From the NCBI GenBank assembly GCA_012032345.1, contig JAAUQI010000007.1, forward strand, positions 1-64,000: a stretch of 64,000 nucleotides of DNA, written 5' to 3'. The stretch comes from Leptolyngbyaceae cyanobacterium RM1_1_2 (lineage in GTDB: Bacteria; Cyanobacteriota; Cyanobacteriia; Phormidesmidales; Phormidesmidaceae). Shown here piece after piece: positions 1 through 9,107 of the stretch (the stretch's first letter is position 1; the number at the start of each line of letters is the position of its first letter). The translations under genes were made by a program, and so were the position numbers. Below the pieces are notes generated by a model that searched no databases, had not been told where the DNA came from, and saw only the letters and a list, made by a program, of their open reading frames with translations.

Positions 1-738
1 TCCCGTGCGGCTTTGACGGCCTGCTCTCTTAGCTGAGCATAGGATTTGGCAAGGCGGCTGCCACTCAGAGAGTCCTAGCACATCGGCTGTAACCAGCACT
101 TGCCCATCGCAGTTAGGGCCTGCCCCAATCCCAATCGTAGGAATCGTCAGGGCTTGAGAAATTCTTTGGGCTAGGGCGGCTGGGATATGCTCTAGCACTA
201 GGCTGAAGGCACCCGCTTTTTCCACCGCGATCGCCTCTTGCAAAATCCGCTCGGCTTCTTCAGGCCGCTGGCCCTGTTTGCGAAAGCCGCCAAACTGATT
301 GACTGCCTGGGGTGTCAGGCCCACATGCCCCATCACCGGAATGCCTGCCTGCACTAGAGCCTGAATAGTTTGAGCGATCGCCGCGTAGCCCCCTTCCAGC
401 TTGACTGCCTGGGCACCGCCTTCTTTGAGGGCGCGTCCGGCGGCTTCCATGGCCTGAGGCAAGCTCACCTGATAGCTCAGAAAAGGCAGATCGGTGACGA
501 CTAAAGTCTGAGCTGCGCCACGACGAACCGCTTTAGTGTGGTGCAGCATTTCGTCTAGGGTCAGCGGCAGGGTAGTTTCGTGCCCCAGGACAGTCATAGC
601 AAGCGAATCGCCCACCAGAATAATATCGGCTCCGGCTTGCTCAACAATGCGGGCGGAGGTGTAGTCCCAGGCGGTAAGAACTGCGATAGTGCGCCCGTCT
701 CGTTTCCACTGAACGAACTGATGAACGTTGACAGTCAT
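1..738 (-). CDS. panB: 3-methyl-2-oxobutanoate hydroxymethyltransferase (PanB), partial and frameshifted near its 3' end
   Basis: Makes ketopantoate from 3-methyl-2-oxobutanoate and methylene-THF, the first committed step of pantothenate and CoA synthesis. The minus-strand frame opens with [11 protein letters not shown] at 738 and carries the PanB signatures [24 protein letters not shown] and [10 protein letters not shown] (catalytic Glu region), then [11 protein letters not shown]. After this point the frame reads CQILCSAK, while a shifted frame reads [16 protein letters not shown], as expected for the PanB C terminus. The family usually has PPFAK here, so two T residues seem lost at about 51-52. 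The gene leaves the window before its stop. Function is certain; whether the frameshift is real is not. Confidence 0.92.
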   Translation of the reverse strand, partial: MTVNVHQFVQWKRDGRTIAVLTAWDYTSARIVEQAGADIILVGDSLAMTVLGHETTLPLTLDEMLHHTKAVRRGAAQTLVVTDLPFLSYQVSLPQAMEAAGRALKEGGAQAVKLEGGYAAIAQTIQALVQAGIPVMGHVGLTPQAVNQFGGFRKQGQRPEEAERILQEAIAVEKAGAFSLVLEHIPAALAQRISQALTIPTIGIGAGPNCDGQVLVTADVLGLSEWQPPCQILCSAKRAGRQSRTG

Positions 739-929
739 GGCCTGCAAGTTCTGAGTATGTTTGTCAGGATACCAGATGGGGGTTAGGCGTAGCGGCAGCT
801 AGGGGACGGGTAGGCCAGAGTTGGAGTTAGGCGGGGGATTTTTGGGATGTGTGAACATCTAGAATACGACTATCAAGATACAATTAAGCGTCGGATACCA
901 ATGTAGTTTGCTGTCTCGGAAGTCGCTCC

Positions 930-2285
930 ATGATTCGTGAAATTTTTATGCCCGCTCTCAGCTCAACGATGACCGAAGGCAAAATTGTTTCCTGGGAGAA
1001 GCAGGAGGGAGACAAGGTTGAGAAAGGTGAAACCGTAGTTGTGGTTGAGTCAGATAAGGCTGACATGGATGTGGAGTCTTTCTATGAAGGATATCTGGCG
1101 ACTATTGTGGTAGCAGCGGGCAATGCGGCCCCGGTCGGTGAGGCGATCGCGCTGCTAGCCGAATCTGAGGCCGAGATTGAAGCGGCCAAACAGCAGGGCG
1201 CTGCTTTAGCAACTACAGCAGCCAGTCCTAAAACCACGCCTGAACCCGCTGCGGCTGGAGTTTCAGAGGTGCCCCCAGATCAAGCCTCTGAGACCCTATC
1301 GGCACCGACCCAAAATGGGGCTAGCTCCGACGCAGCTCCCAAAAAGCGCGATCGCCTAGTGGTTTCTCCTCGCGCTCGCAAGCTGGCCAAAGAACTCAAA
1401 GTCGATCTCAACACCCTAGAAGGCAGCGGCCCCTATGGCCGGGTGGTGACTCAAGATATCGAAGCTGCCGCCGGTAAAACGCCCGTATCCGCCGCACCTG
1501 CGATCGCATCTCCGACAGCAATACCGGCAATACCGGCTGCACCTACCCCCCATATTGCCGCCCCAGCCGCCGCTGCACCCGCCCCTCAGCCTTTAGCGCA
1601 GCCTGCTGTGTCAGGGCAGGCAGTGCCGCTGAATACGCTACAGCAGGCAGTTGTCCGCAACATGATGACCAGTCTGCAGGTACCGACCTATCGGGTAGGC
1701 TACACAATTAAAACCGACGCGCTCGACCAGCTCTATCAGCAGATTAAGTCTAAGGGTGTGACCATGACCGGGCTATTGGCCAAAGCCGTGGCTGTCACCT
1801 TGCAGAAGCATCCGCTGCTCAATGCCAGCTACTTAGACAATGCCATTCAGTATCGCAGCAGCATTAACGTGGCCGTGGCCGTGGCCATGCCCGACGGCGG
1901 CCTAATTACGCCAGTGCTGCGCAGCGCTGATCAGATGGATATTTATTCGCTCTCTCGCACCTGGAAAGATTTGGTCGCCCGCTCTCGCTCCAAACAGCTC
2001 CAGCCAGAAGAATACAATTCTGGTACGTTTACCCTGTCAAACCTGGGCATGTTTGGTGTCGATCGCTTTGATGCTATTTTGCCAGCCGGTCAGGGCGCAA
2101 TTTTAGCGATTGGGGGAGCCAGTCCTCAGGTGGTGGCCACTGACGATGGGCTGTTTGGCGTGAAGCGACAGATGCAGGTCAATATCACCTGCGATCACCG
2201 GATTATTTATGGCGCAGATGCGGCTGCCTTCTTGCGCGATCTGGCTAGTCTGATTGAAAACGATTCTCATTCCCTGACGTTGTAA
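930..2285 (+). CDS. pdhC: Pyruvate dehydrogenase E2 (dihydrolipoamide acetyltransferase)
   Basis: Acetyl-transferring core of the pyruvate dehydrogenase complex, converting pyruvate to acetyl-CoA. Residues 1-78 form a lipoyl domain with the lipoylated Lys43 in ESDKADMDVE. A long Ala/Pro linker follows, then a peripheral E1/E3-binding domain around 143-183 (SPRARKLAKEL, GSGPYGRVV). A second Ala/Pro linker leads to the catalytic domain from about 235 to 451. The active-site motif is DHRIIYGADAAAFL, the plastid/cyanobacterial version with Tyr where many E2s have Asp. The 451-aa length is normal. Start chosen at MIREIFMPALS, since the lipoyl fold begins immediately. It is monocistronic here; panB diverges from it. 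Confidence 0.95.
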   Translation: MIREIFMPALSSTMTEGKIVSWEKQEGDKVEKGETVVVVESDKADMDVESFYEGYLATIVVAAGNAAPVGEAIALLAESEAEIEAAKQQGAALATTAASPKTTPEPAAAGVSEVPPDQASETLSAPTQNGASSDAAPKKRDRLVVSPRARKLAKELKVDLNTLEGSGPYGRVVTQDIEAAAGKTPVSAAPAIASPTAIPAIPAAPTPHIAAPAAAAPAPQPLAQPAVSGQAVPLNTLQQAVVRNMMTSLQVPTYRVGYTIKTDALDQLYQQIKSKGVTMTGLLAKAVAVTLQKHPLLNASYLDNAIQYRSSINVAVAVAMPDGGLITPVLRSADQMDIYSLSRTWKDLVARSRSKQLQPEEYNSGTFTLSNLGMFGVDRFDAILPAGQGAILAIGGASPQVVATDDGLFGVKRQMQVNITCDHRIIYGADAAAFLRDLASLIENDSHSLTL

Positions 2286-2353
2286 ACCAGCTGCGCTGGC
2301 ATTGGGTAAACTGCGGCTTGATCACTTTGATTTGCTATAGCTTTAGAGGTTGG

Positions 2354-3868
2354 CTACAGTCTCAGGCAGGCTGGACTTTGATGAATCGGGATTCGGATGT
2401 GAAACTCGGTGCCTTTGCCAAGCTCAGAGTGGCACTCCAGCCTGCCACCGTGGTCAACCACAATCGTTTGCTGGCTGATGGCTAATCCTAAGCCCGTGCC
2501 CTGACCGATGGGCTTGGTGGTGAAGAAAGGATCGTACAGGCGATCGCGCAGGTTCTCAGCAATTCCTGGGCCGGTGTCTGCAATCACGATTTCAATCCAC
2601 TGCGAATCAATTTGAGCAGTGCGAATGATGATTTTACCTGGCTTAGGCTGATCGAGCATACAGTAGTTTAGCGTTTCGAGAGTTAGGTTATTCTCGGCGA
2701 TCGCGGGTAGCTGACAGCTCATCATGCCTTCTTCTAGGGCATCAATCGCATTGGTCAGCAGGCTCATGATGGCTTGGTTGAGCTTGCCGGGGTAGCACTC
2801 TACCAGCGGCAGTAGGCCATAATCTTTGACGACCTCGATCTCAGCCGCTTCTGGGTGCCTTTGGAGCCGATGCTGCAAGATTAGCAGGGCGTTGTCAATG
2901 CCCTCGTGAATATCAACTGTCTTGAGGGCGGCTTCGTCTAGGCGCACAAAGTTACGCAGAGACAAAATTGTCTTTTGAATGCGCTGTGCACCCGCCTTCA
3001 TCGACTGCAAGAGCTTGACGATATCGGTTGCCAAAAAATCCAGATCAATAGTGGCCTCCAGCGCCTGAATTTCGGGTACAGGTTGGGGATAGTGCTTGCG
3101 GTAGCAGTTGAGTAGCTTGATCAAATCTCTGCTGAAGTGAGCAAAATGAACCAGGTTGCCAAAGATAAAGCTCACAGGATTGTTAATTTCGTGAGCAATG
3201 CCTGCGGCGAGCTGTCCCAGGCTAGAAAGTTTTTCCTGCTGGGCCAGCTGGGTATGGGCCACCTGCAGCTCATGTAAAAGCTGGCTGAGTTCGGCGGACT
3301 GCTGCTGAGTCTTAGCCAACAGTTCGGCCTGCTGAATGGCTACACTGAGGTGCGTAGCCACATGCGAGACAAATTCAATTTCTGCCTGCTGCCACTGGCG
3401 CGGCCCCGAGCACTGATGAATGCACAAAAGCCCCCACAGTTTCTCTCCGTCTAGTAAGGGAACTAGAAGATTGGCTCGCACCTGAAACCGTGCCAAAATT
3501 TTTAGGTGACAGTCACTCAGCCCTGCTGTATAAACATCGCTGACAGCCTGAATCCGCCCCTGCTGATACTGATTGACGTACTGATCTCTAAAACAGCGAT
3601 CGCTCACCTGCTGAGCTAAAGCCGCATCAAACTCAGCCGCAACGTCTTCTGCAACAAATTTTCCGTCTCCCCAGCCGCTAGCGGGATCAAGCCGCAAAAT
3701 GCCAACGCGATCGGCTTGGAGCAGGTGACGAACCTCAGTTGCAGTCGTTTTGAGGAGGGTATCTAAGTCTAAAGACTGGCGAACTTTGGCAACGACGTTT
3801 AGCAGAGCTGCCTGGGCCTCAGGGCCTTGACAAGGACTTTTGCTATGGGATTGGGTGTTGAAAATCAT
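2354..3868 (-). CDS. Histidine kinase with DXCF-type cyanobacteriochrome GAF domain
   Basis: A predicted cytoplasmic light-sensing kinase of 504 aa. An N-terminal GAF domain (about 20-185) contains AGLSDCHLKIL, whose Cys120-His121 pair is the bilin-binding dyad of cyanobacteriochromes. Upstream it has DRCF at 90-93, matching the DXCF second-cysteine motif. WGLLCIHQCSGPR is also typical of bilin GAF domains. A short coiled-coil linker follows. The kinase core has the phospho-acceptor His226 in GIAHEINNP and a HATPase with DTGPGIAENLRD and GTGLGLAIS. No transmembrane segment or receiver domain is present and no response regulator is adjacent. Colour tuning cannot be read from sequence; DXCF proteins are usually blue/green or related photoswitches. 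The kinase call is secure, the chromophore inference strong. Confidence 0.88.
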   Translation of the reverse strand: MIFNTQSHSKSPCQGPEAQAALLNVVAKVRQSLDLDTLLKTTATEVRHLLQADRVGILRLDPASGWGDGKFVAEDVAAEFDAALAQQVSDRCFRDQYVNQYQQGRIQAVSDVYTAGLSDCHLKILARFQVRANLLVPLLDGEKLWGLLCIHQCSGPRQWQQAEIEFVSHVATHLSVAIQQAELLAKTQQQSAELSQLLHELQVAHTQLAQQEKLSSLGQLAAGIAHEINNPVSFIFGNLVHFAHFSRDLIKLLNCYRKHYPQPVPEIQALEATIDLDFLATDIVKLLQSMKAGAQRIQKTILSLRNFVRLDEAALKTVDIHEGIDNALLILQHRLQRHPEAAEIEVVKDYGLLPLVECYPGKLNQAIMSLLTNAIDALEEGMMSCQLPAIAENNLTLETLNYCMLDQPKPGKIIIRTAQIDSQWIEIVIADTGPGIAENLRDRLYDPFFTTKPIGQGTGLGLAISQQTIVVDHGGRLECHSELGKGTEFHIRIPIHQSPACLRL

Positions 3869-4239
3869 GCTGACCAGCAGGGACTTTGATAGAGCGGAGC
3901 GGATATTAAAACAGGGGCCGCTTTTAAGACTTTCTTCAGAAATTGCCCAATTTGAAACAGTAAGGGGCTATTTTGCAAAGCAATTCAATGATTCGTCATT
4001 TAGGTTTACAAATAGCTCCCATAGAAAACTCATAACTTAACTGAGGTACTCCTTAACCTCAAGCGTCATTATTTTGCCTCTGGTAGAAAAAATATCTCCA
4101 GACCACCTCCGTATCGCAAAGGTACTCGATATTTATTCTTGCTGCGCTTTGAAAAGCTGATGTCAGCTATCAGGTTCACCGATAGCCACTTACAGTTCCA
4201 GCCATTAAGGTTAAAAGCATCCTGCCCTATTTGCTGACT
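3869..4239. other. Intergenic region without recognisable gene
   Basis: About 370 bases between the divergent kinase and flavin-binding protein genes, AT-richer than the flanking genes. It must hold both promoters. I see no RNA gene, clear repeat or convincing -10/-35 pair. Confidence 0.6.
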
Positions 4240-4935
4240 ATGACCCAGTCAAACTCTCATTTGCAGCCTACCGCCCGCACTCAAATCAAGCGCTTACCCA
4301 AGCGCGGTCATTATGAAACCGAACGTATCTACCAGATCTTAGATGAGGCTCTGATTGCTCAGGTCGGCTTTGCTCTAGAAGGTCAGCCTTACGTGATTCC
4401 GACTGCCTATGGTCGAGTTGGCGATCGCCTCTATCTACACGGCTCTCCGGCTAGCCGAATGCTGCGATCGCTACAGGCAGGCATTGAAGTCTGCGTCACC
4501 GTGACGCTTTTGGATGGTTTGGTGCTGGCGCGATCGGCCTTTCACCATTCGATGAACTATCGCTCTGTGGTGGTGTTTGGCACGGCCACAGTAGTAGAGT
4601 CGCTGGTGGAAAAGGAAGCGGCCCTAAAAGCCTTTACCGAACATGTAGTGCCAGGGCGCTGGGACGAGGTGCGATCGCCGACTAAGGCTGAACTGCAGGG
4701 CACGCTGGTGCTGTCTTTGCCTCTGAGCGAAGCCTCAGCCAAGGTGAGAACGGGGCCGCCGATAGATGACGCAGCTGACTATGGGCTATCGGTTTGGGCA
4801 GGAGAAATTCCGCTGCGGGTTATGGCTCAGCCGCCTATCAGCGATCCTCAACTTTCTACCGATAGCGCCACACCGGACTCTGTGCAAAATTATCAAAGGG
4901 GGAAGTCTGCTGCGGACAAAAACGCGGCGCTTTGA
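4240..4935 (+). CDS. Pyridoxamine 5'-phosphate oxidase-like flavin-binding protein (NimA-like)
   Basis: A split-barrel FMN-binding protein of the PNPOx superfamily, about 231 aa. The N-terminal half reads LPKRGHYETERIYQILDEALIAQVGF, then PYVIPTAYGRVGDRLYLHGSPASRML, the layout of NimA-type proteins. LARSAFHHSMNYRSVVVFGTA continues the barrel. Such proteins bind FMN, F420 or haem and perform redox reactions; the substrate here is unknown. The ATG at 4240 is chosen over 4231 because it gives MTQSN without an extra N-terminal stub, but either is possible. The last 25 residues are unconserved-looking. The GNAT gene starts 26 bp downstream, so they may be co-transcribed. Confidence 0.85.
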   Translation: MTQSNSHLQPTARTQIKRLPKRGHYETERIYQILDEALIAQVGFALEGQPYVIPTAYGRVGDRLYLHGSPASRMLRSLQAGIEVCVTVTLLDGLVLARSAFHHSMNYRSVVVFGTATVVESLVEKEAALKAFTEHVVPGRWDEVRSPTKAELQGTLVLSLPLSEASAKVRTGPPIDDAADYGLSVWAGEIPLRVMAQPPISDPQLSTDSATPDSVQNYQRGKSAADKNAAL

Positions 4936-4961
4936 CCCCGTAATGTTTCGGGCAAGATGCC

Positions 4962-5396
4962 ATGGGCTGCACCGTGATCAACCAGCTAAGTAAAGCGCAG
5001 ATTCAAGATCTGCACCAGCTCTATCAAACTGCCTGGTGGGCTAGGGGGCGATCCCTCGATGATACCCGCAGGCTGGTGCAGAATACGGATGAAGTTTTTG
5101 GTCTGTGTGCAGACGAATCGGCAAGGCTGATTGGCTTTAGTCGGGTGCTGACTGACTATCTGTTCCGCGCCCTGATTCTAGATGTGATTGTTGCGCCTGA
5201 CTACCAGGGGCAAGGGCTGGGCCGCATTTTATTAGACGCTATGGTGAACCATCCTGCCCTAGCTCAGGTCGAGTCTTTTGGCCTGTTTTGTACCGCAGAG
5301 ATGGTGCCCTTCTATGAAAAGTGGGGGTTTACCGACAAACTCACTCAAAAACTGATGCAGCGATCGCACTATGAGCGCCGCCAGCCCCAACTCTGA
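4962..5396 (+). CDS. GNAT-family N-acetyltransferase
   Basis: A 144-aa single-domain acetyltransferase. The acetyl-CoA binding motif A is visible as DVIVAPDYQGQGLGRILLDAM (Q/RxxGxG/A), preceded by a beta strand in RLIGFSRVLTDY and followed by FGLFCTAEMVPFYEKWGF, typical of the GNAT C-terminal half. The acceptor substrate is not predictable. Length is normal for the family. It follows the flavin-binding protein gene closely on the same strand. Confidence 0.88.
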   Translation: MGCTVINQLSKAQIQDLHQLYQTAWWARGRSLDDTRRLVQNTDEVFGLCADESARLIGFSRVLTDYLFRALILDVIVAPDYQGQGLGRILLDAMVNHPALAQVESFGLFCTAEMVPFYEKWGFTDKLTQKLMQRSHYERRQPQL

Positions 5397-5512
5397 AACC
5401 TGAGCTAGGCACATATTGGTATTAAACTAGCGGGTTCTATCGCGGCAATCCCGATGTCCCTTATAGTAACTGTAGGCCATATCACCCTAGAATTTTTAAC
5501 GGACTAAGGACA

Positions 5513-6229
5513 ATGCGGAAGCTCCTCACCTGCCTCACCCATTGGAAGTGGAGTCTAGGCTTGGCGATCGCAGTTTGCTCACTCCAACTGTTTGCTCTGC
5601 CAGCCTATGCTACTGGTGTCTACCAGATGCCTCAGCTATCTCCCGGACAGGACACCTGGATCATCGACAACGCCAATCAAATTAGCCGCCTCAACGAGGG
5701 CAAAATCAGCCAGCAGCTACGCCAGTTTGCTCAGTCAAACGGCACTGAGCTGCGCCTAGTGACCATTCACCGCCTCGACTACGGCGAAACTCCCCAAAGC
5801 TTTGCGGACGGGCTGTTTGAAAAATGGTTTGCAACCCCGGAGGCTCAGGCTAATCAGGCCCTCTTAGTACTAGATGATGTGACTAACGGGGCGGCGCTGC
5901 GAGTGGGTGAGACCGCCGCCGCGCAGCTCACGCCTGAAATCGCCAGTAGCGTTACTCAAGAAACTATCCAGGTACCGCTGCGCCAAGGCAATAAGTACAA
6001 TCAGGCATTTTTAGAGGCCACCGATCGCCTAGTTGCCGTCCTTGCAGGTGAAGCCGATCCGGGGCCACCGGTAGACGACGAGAGTTTTGAACTAGAAAGC
6101 ACGTTTGCCTCAGCCGAAGAAACTGAGGAAAAACGCTCTAGCTATACCCTGATCGTCGTCGGCTTTTTGATTGCGGCTACGGTCATTCCGATGGCGACCT
6201 ACTGGTTTTATCAGTCGATGGGTGGCTAA
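5513..6229 (+). CDS. psb32: TPM-domain thylakoid protein, Psb32/TLP18.3 homologue
   Basis: Probably takes part in photosystem II repair, as Psb32 in cyanobacteria and TLP18.3 in plants do. An N-terminal signal peptide spans about 1-33 (hydrophobic run ending LPAYA). A TPM domain follows from about 45 to 180 (TWIIDNANQISRLNEGKIS, LRLVTIHRLDYGETPQSFA, WFATPEAQANQALLVLDD). An acidic linker leads to one C-terminal transmembrane helix at about 211-232. This order and the 238-aa length match Psb32. The start has an AAGGA element just upstream. A general lumenal TPM protein is the alternative. Confidence 0.85.
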   Translation: MRKLLTCLTHWKWSLGLAIAVCSLQLFALPAYATGVYQMPQLSPGQDTWIIDNANQISRLNEGKISQQLRQFAQSNGTELRLVTIHRLDYGETPQSFADGLFEKWFATPEAQANQALLVLDDVTNGAALRVGETAAAQLTPEIASSVTQETIQVPLRQGNKYNQAFLEATDRLVAVLAGEADPGPPVDDESFELESTFASAEETEEKRSSYTLIVVGFLIAATVIPMATYWFYQSMGG

Positions 6230-6238
6230 AAGGGGGCG

Positions 6239-7064
6239 CTAAGGGCACTGCATCACCTGTAGCACTGAGAGGCCGGTGAGCGTAAGGCAATCATCGCCGC
6301 AGGTTTTCTTCAGCATGGCTTTGAGGGCAGCAAACAGGGCCTGTCGCTGCTCGGCGACCAAGGCAATGTAGGGCGATAGCGTGCTGAGCAGCAGCAGATA
6401 GTCGTCAATGCTGGAGGTCATTGACCAGAGCTGCCGTTGAGACTTGAGGGCGTGAAAATGGCCTGAATCGATCGCGGCCTGAGCGAACTTGCTGACATTT
6501 TCGGCGTGAGTTTCAAGGGTTTCGCGGCCAGCCAGCTCTGGACTGTGAGCCTGGTAAATCGGCACCAGTTGATCAAAGACAGACGCTTCCAGCCAAGGCG
6601 GAATATTCCACAGCAGGATTAGAAAACCACTGGGTTTGAGTGCCTCTGCTGCCTTGGCATGGCGGATATCGGCTGAGATCCAGTGAAAGGCATTAGCGGC
6701 TTAAACGGCGTCGAAACTGGCAGGAACCAGGGGCCATTCTTCAAAGGTGCTGTTGAGCAGGCTGACGGCTGGATAGGAAGACAGTTCCGCTGGGCCAGAG
6801 CGTAGGTCGTGGGGCTAGGCTCTAAGCAGACCAGCTCCAATCCTGACTGAGCAAAGGCAGCCGTCGCGGTGCCGGGGCCGCAGCTTAGCTCTAAGACGCG
6901 ATCGCAGCAGATAGCTGAGCCAAGGCGATCGCCTGCTGGATTAAAGCCTGGGGATAGCGGGGTCTGGCTCTGTCATAAACTGCCGCTACGGACGCATACC
7001 AGGTCTTTTTTTGACTTAGATTTTGAGCATAAAAAAGCTGAAGCGATCGCTCAAAGTTTGCCAT
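6239..7064 (-). pseudogene. Class I SAM-dependent methyltransferase, broken by two frameshifts and a stop
   Basis: Joining three minus-strand frames rebuilds a methyltransferase of about 275 aa. It begins MANFERSLQLFYAQ at 7064, followed by WYASVAAVYDRARPRYPQALI. After a frameshift at 6897, directly beside a GCGATCGC, motif I reads VLELSCGPGTATAAFAQSGL. A second shift near 6790 leads to SLLNSTFEEWPLVPASFDAV, then an in-frame TAA at 6701-6703 where AANAFHWIS continues, so CAA (Gln) was likely the original codon. The C-terminal part after WNIPPWLEASVFDQLVPIY runs intact to the stop at 6239. The target is unknown. Both shifts could be read errors, but the nonsense substitution points to true inactivation. 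Confidence 0.8.
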
Positions 7065-7142
7065 AGTTTTTCTAACCGTAAGCGGTAGTCTCTCTGCCGC
7101 GATCGCCGATAATGTAGAGCTATCAACGACGATGACATTAGG

Positions 7143-7682
7143 ATGATGACATTAGAGAGAGGTATGGTACAGCATTTGCAAGCAGGGCTAGGGCGGCTAG
7201 TCAGTTTGGCTATAGCTATTTGTCTGATGGGTCTGGGGCTGCTTGCTAGCCCCCAAGCTGCCAGCGCTCAGGACAACAAGGTGAACTATACCCTCAGCGA
7301 TGTCAGCTACCAGGATTTTTCCGGCAAAAACCTGTCAGGGACTTCTTTTGCCGGAGCCGAAGTGCGAAAAGCAAATTTCAGGGGAGCCAACCTGACCGCT
7401 ACCATTTTGACCAAAGCCTCCTTTTTAGAGGCAGATCTCAGTGCAGCCGATCTCTCAGGCACCTTTGCCGATCGGGTTGTCTTCGACCGGGCTGATTTTA
7501 CCAACGCCCTGTTTACCAATGCGATCGCCACCAGCAGCACTTTTAACGACGCCATCATTCAGGGGGCTGACTTTTCAGATACGATCCTAGATCGCTATCA
7601 GATTGCTCAAATGTGCGACTATGCTGACGGTATCAACCCGGTAACCGGTATCTCAACCCGTGACAGCTTAGGCTGTCGCTAA
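7143..7682 (+). CDS. Secreted pentapeptide-repeat protein (lumenal type)
   Basis: A 179-aa exported protein. Residues 1-42 are a signal peptide (hydrophobic LVSLAIAICLMGLGLL, cleavage near AASAQ). Residues about 53-148 contain tandem A(D/N)LXX pentapeptides such as FSGKNLSGTSFAGAEVRKANF and ADLSAADLSGTF, which fold as a right-handed quadrilateral beta-helix. The C terminus has MCDYADGINPVTGISTRDSLGC, with two cysteines as in plant thylakoid lumen TL15/TL17 proteins. Function is unknown; a structural lumen or periplasm role is inferred. An alternative start at 7164 would shorten the signal peptide. The ictB-like gene follows after 11 bp, suggesting one transcript. Confidence 0.88.
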   Translation: MMTLERGMVQHLQAGLGRLVSLAIAICLMGLGLLASPQAASAQDNKVNYTLSDVSYQDFSGKNLSGTSFAGAEVRKANFRGANLTATILTKASFLEADLSAADLSGTFADRVVFDRADFTNALFTNAIATSSTFNDAIIQGADFSDTILDRYQIAQMCDYADGINPVTGISTRDSLGCR

Positions 7683-7693
7683 AACTAAAAATC

Positions 7694-9067
7694 ATGATCA
7701 ACTCAGTATGGCAGCGGGTGACCTTTGGCGGCTTTGCCCTGCACCAGTGGCGTGAGGTCAGCTATCTGCATCGTTTTCTCAGCCCGTTTCGGCAGTGGCG
7801 ACAGTCTAGCTGGCTCTTGCAGCAGGCGGACGGGCTGGGGCTGCTGCTGGTGGCGCTGATTTTTGCCCTAGCACCCTATGTCTCAACGGCGCTAATTGGC
7901 GTTTTGCTGGTGGCCTGCGGCAGTTTTTGGCTGCTGCTGACGGTTTCTGATGAAGCGGGCGACGGACTGACCCCGGTTCACTTGGCGGTGGTGCTGTACT
8001 GGAGTGTAATGGTAGTGGCAACGGCTCTGTCTCCAGTCAAGGTGGCGGCGCTGAAGGGACTGATCAAGCTCACCTTGAACCTGCTGCTGTTTCTGCTGAT
8101 GGCGCGGGTGCTGAGACGCCCCCAGTTGCGGACTAGCCTGATTAGCGTTTACCTGCTCTCGGCGCTGGTGGTTTCGGTGTACGGGCTGCGGCAGTGGTTT
8201 TTTGGCGCGGAAGCCCTAGCCACCTGGGTTGATCCAACCTCGGCGCTGGCGGGGACAACTCGGGTCTATAGCTATCTGGGCAATCCTAATCTCCTAGCGG
8301 CCTATTTGATCCCGGCGGTGATGCTGAGCGCTGCTGCCATTTTTGTCTGGCCGCGCTGGTTGCCAAAGGTGCTGGCGGCGCTGATGCTGGGAGTAAATAC
8401 GGTCTGTTTGATTCTCACCTTTAGCCGGGGCGGCTGGATTGGCTTTGTCGCAGCAGGCTTTGTTTTGCTGATGCTGCTGGTCTACTGGTGGAGTATTCAC
8501 TTTGGCCCGTTTTGGCGGCGCTGGGCGCTGCCTGCTTTTGTAGGCGGGGCGGCGGCTTTTTTGGTGCTGGCAGTGCTGGCGCTGGAACCGCTGCGATCGC
8601 GGGTGGCCAGCATTTTTGTCGGGCGTCAAGACAGCAGCAATAATTTTCGTCTGAATGTTTGGGCAGCGGTGATTGACATGATCCGCGATCGCCCCATTCT
8701 CGGCATTGGCCCTGGCAACGAGGCCTTTAACAAAATCTATCCCCTCTATCAGCGGCCTCGCTACACGGCCCTGAGCGCCTACTCTGTGTTTTTAGAAACA
8801 GCGGTCGAAGCCGGACTGGTAGGGTTCTGTGCGTTTTTGTGGCTGCTGGTGGTGTCTTTGACCCAGGGACTAACCCAGCTCCGGCGACTGCGGCAGAGGG
8901 ACGACGGGCAGGGGTACTGGCTGATGGCGGCGATCGCCACTCAGATTGGCCTGCTGATGCATGGATTAGTCGATACGGTCTGGTACCGTCCGCAGGTGAG
9001 CACGCTCTGGTGGCTGATGATGGCGCTGGTAGCTAGCTACTATGTTATTAGCTCTGCTAAGACCTAG
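7694..9067 (+). CDS. ictB: IctB family O-antigen-ligase-like membrane protein
   Basis: A 457-aa polytopic membrane protein with about ten hydrophobic helices. It matches the cyanobacterial IctB family, first proposed as a bicarbonate transporter but carrying a Wzy/O-antigen ligase domain. Characteristic stretches are SYLGNPNLLAAYLIPA, FSRGGWIGFVAA, GIGPGNEAFNKIYPLYQRPRYTALSAYSVFLE, and LMHGLVDTVWYRPQVSTLWW. The family's physiological role is disputed; the ligase fold suggests transfer of a glycan. The gene uses more GC-rich codons with many CTG runs, as expected for a Leu-rich membrane protein. Confidence 0.88.
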   Translation: MINSVWQRVTFGGFALHQWREVSYLHRFLSPFRQWRQSSWLLQQADGLGLLLVALIFALAPYVSTALIGVLLVACGSFWLLLTVSDEAGDGLTPVHLAVVLYWSVMVVATALSPVKVAALKGLIKLTLNLLLFLLMARVLRRPQLRTSLISVYLLSALVVSVYGLRQWFFGAEALATWVDPTSALAGTTRVYSYLGNPNLLAAYLIPAVMLSAAAIFVWPRWLPKVLAALMLGVNTVCLILTFSRGGWIGFVAAGFVLLMLLVYWWSIHFGPFWRRWALPAFVGGAAAFLVLAVLALEPLRSRVASIFVGRQDSSNNFRLNVWAAVIDMIRDRPILGIGPGNEAFNKIYPLYQRPRYTALSAYSVFLETAVEAGLVGFCAFLWLLVVSLTQGLTQLRRLRQRDDGQGYWLMAAIATQIGLLMHGLVDTVWYRPQVSTLWWLMMALVASYYVISSAKT

Positions 9068-9107
9068 AAGCTAAATCCCTAGTTCAAAAGCCTTTACAAT
9101 TTCATTC

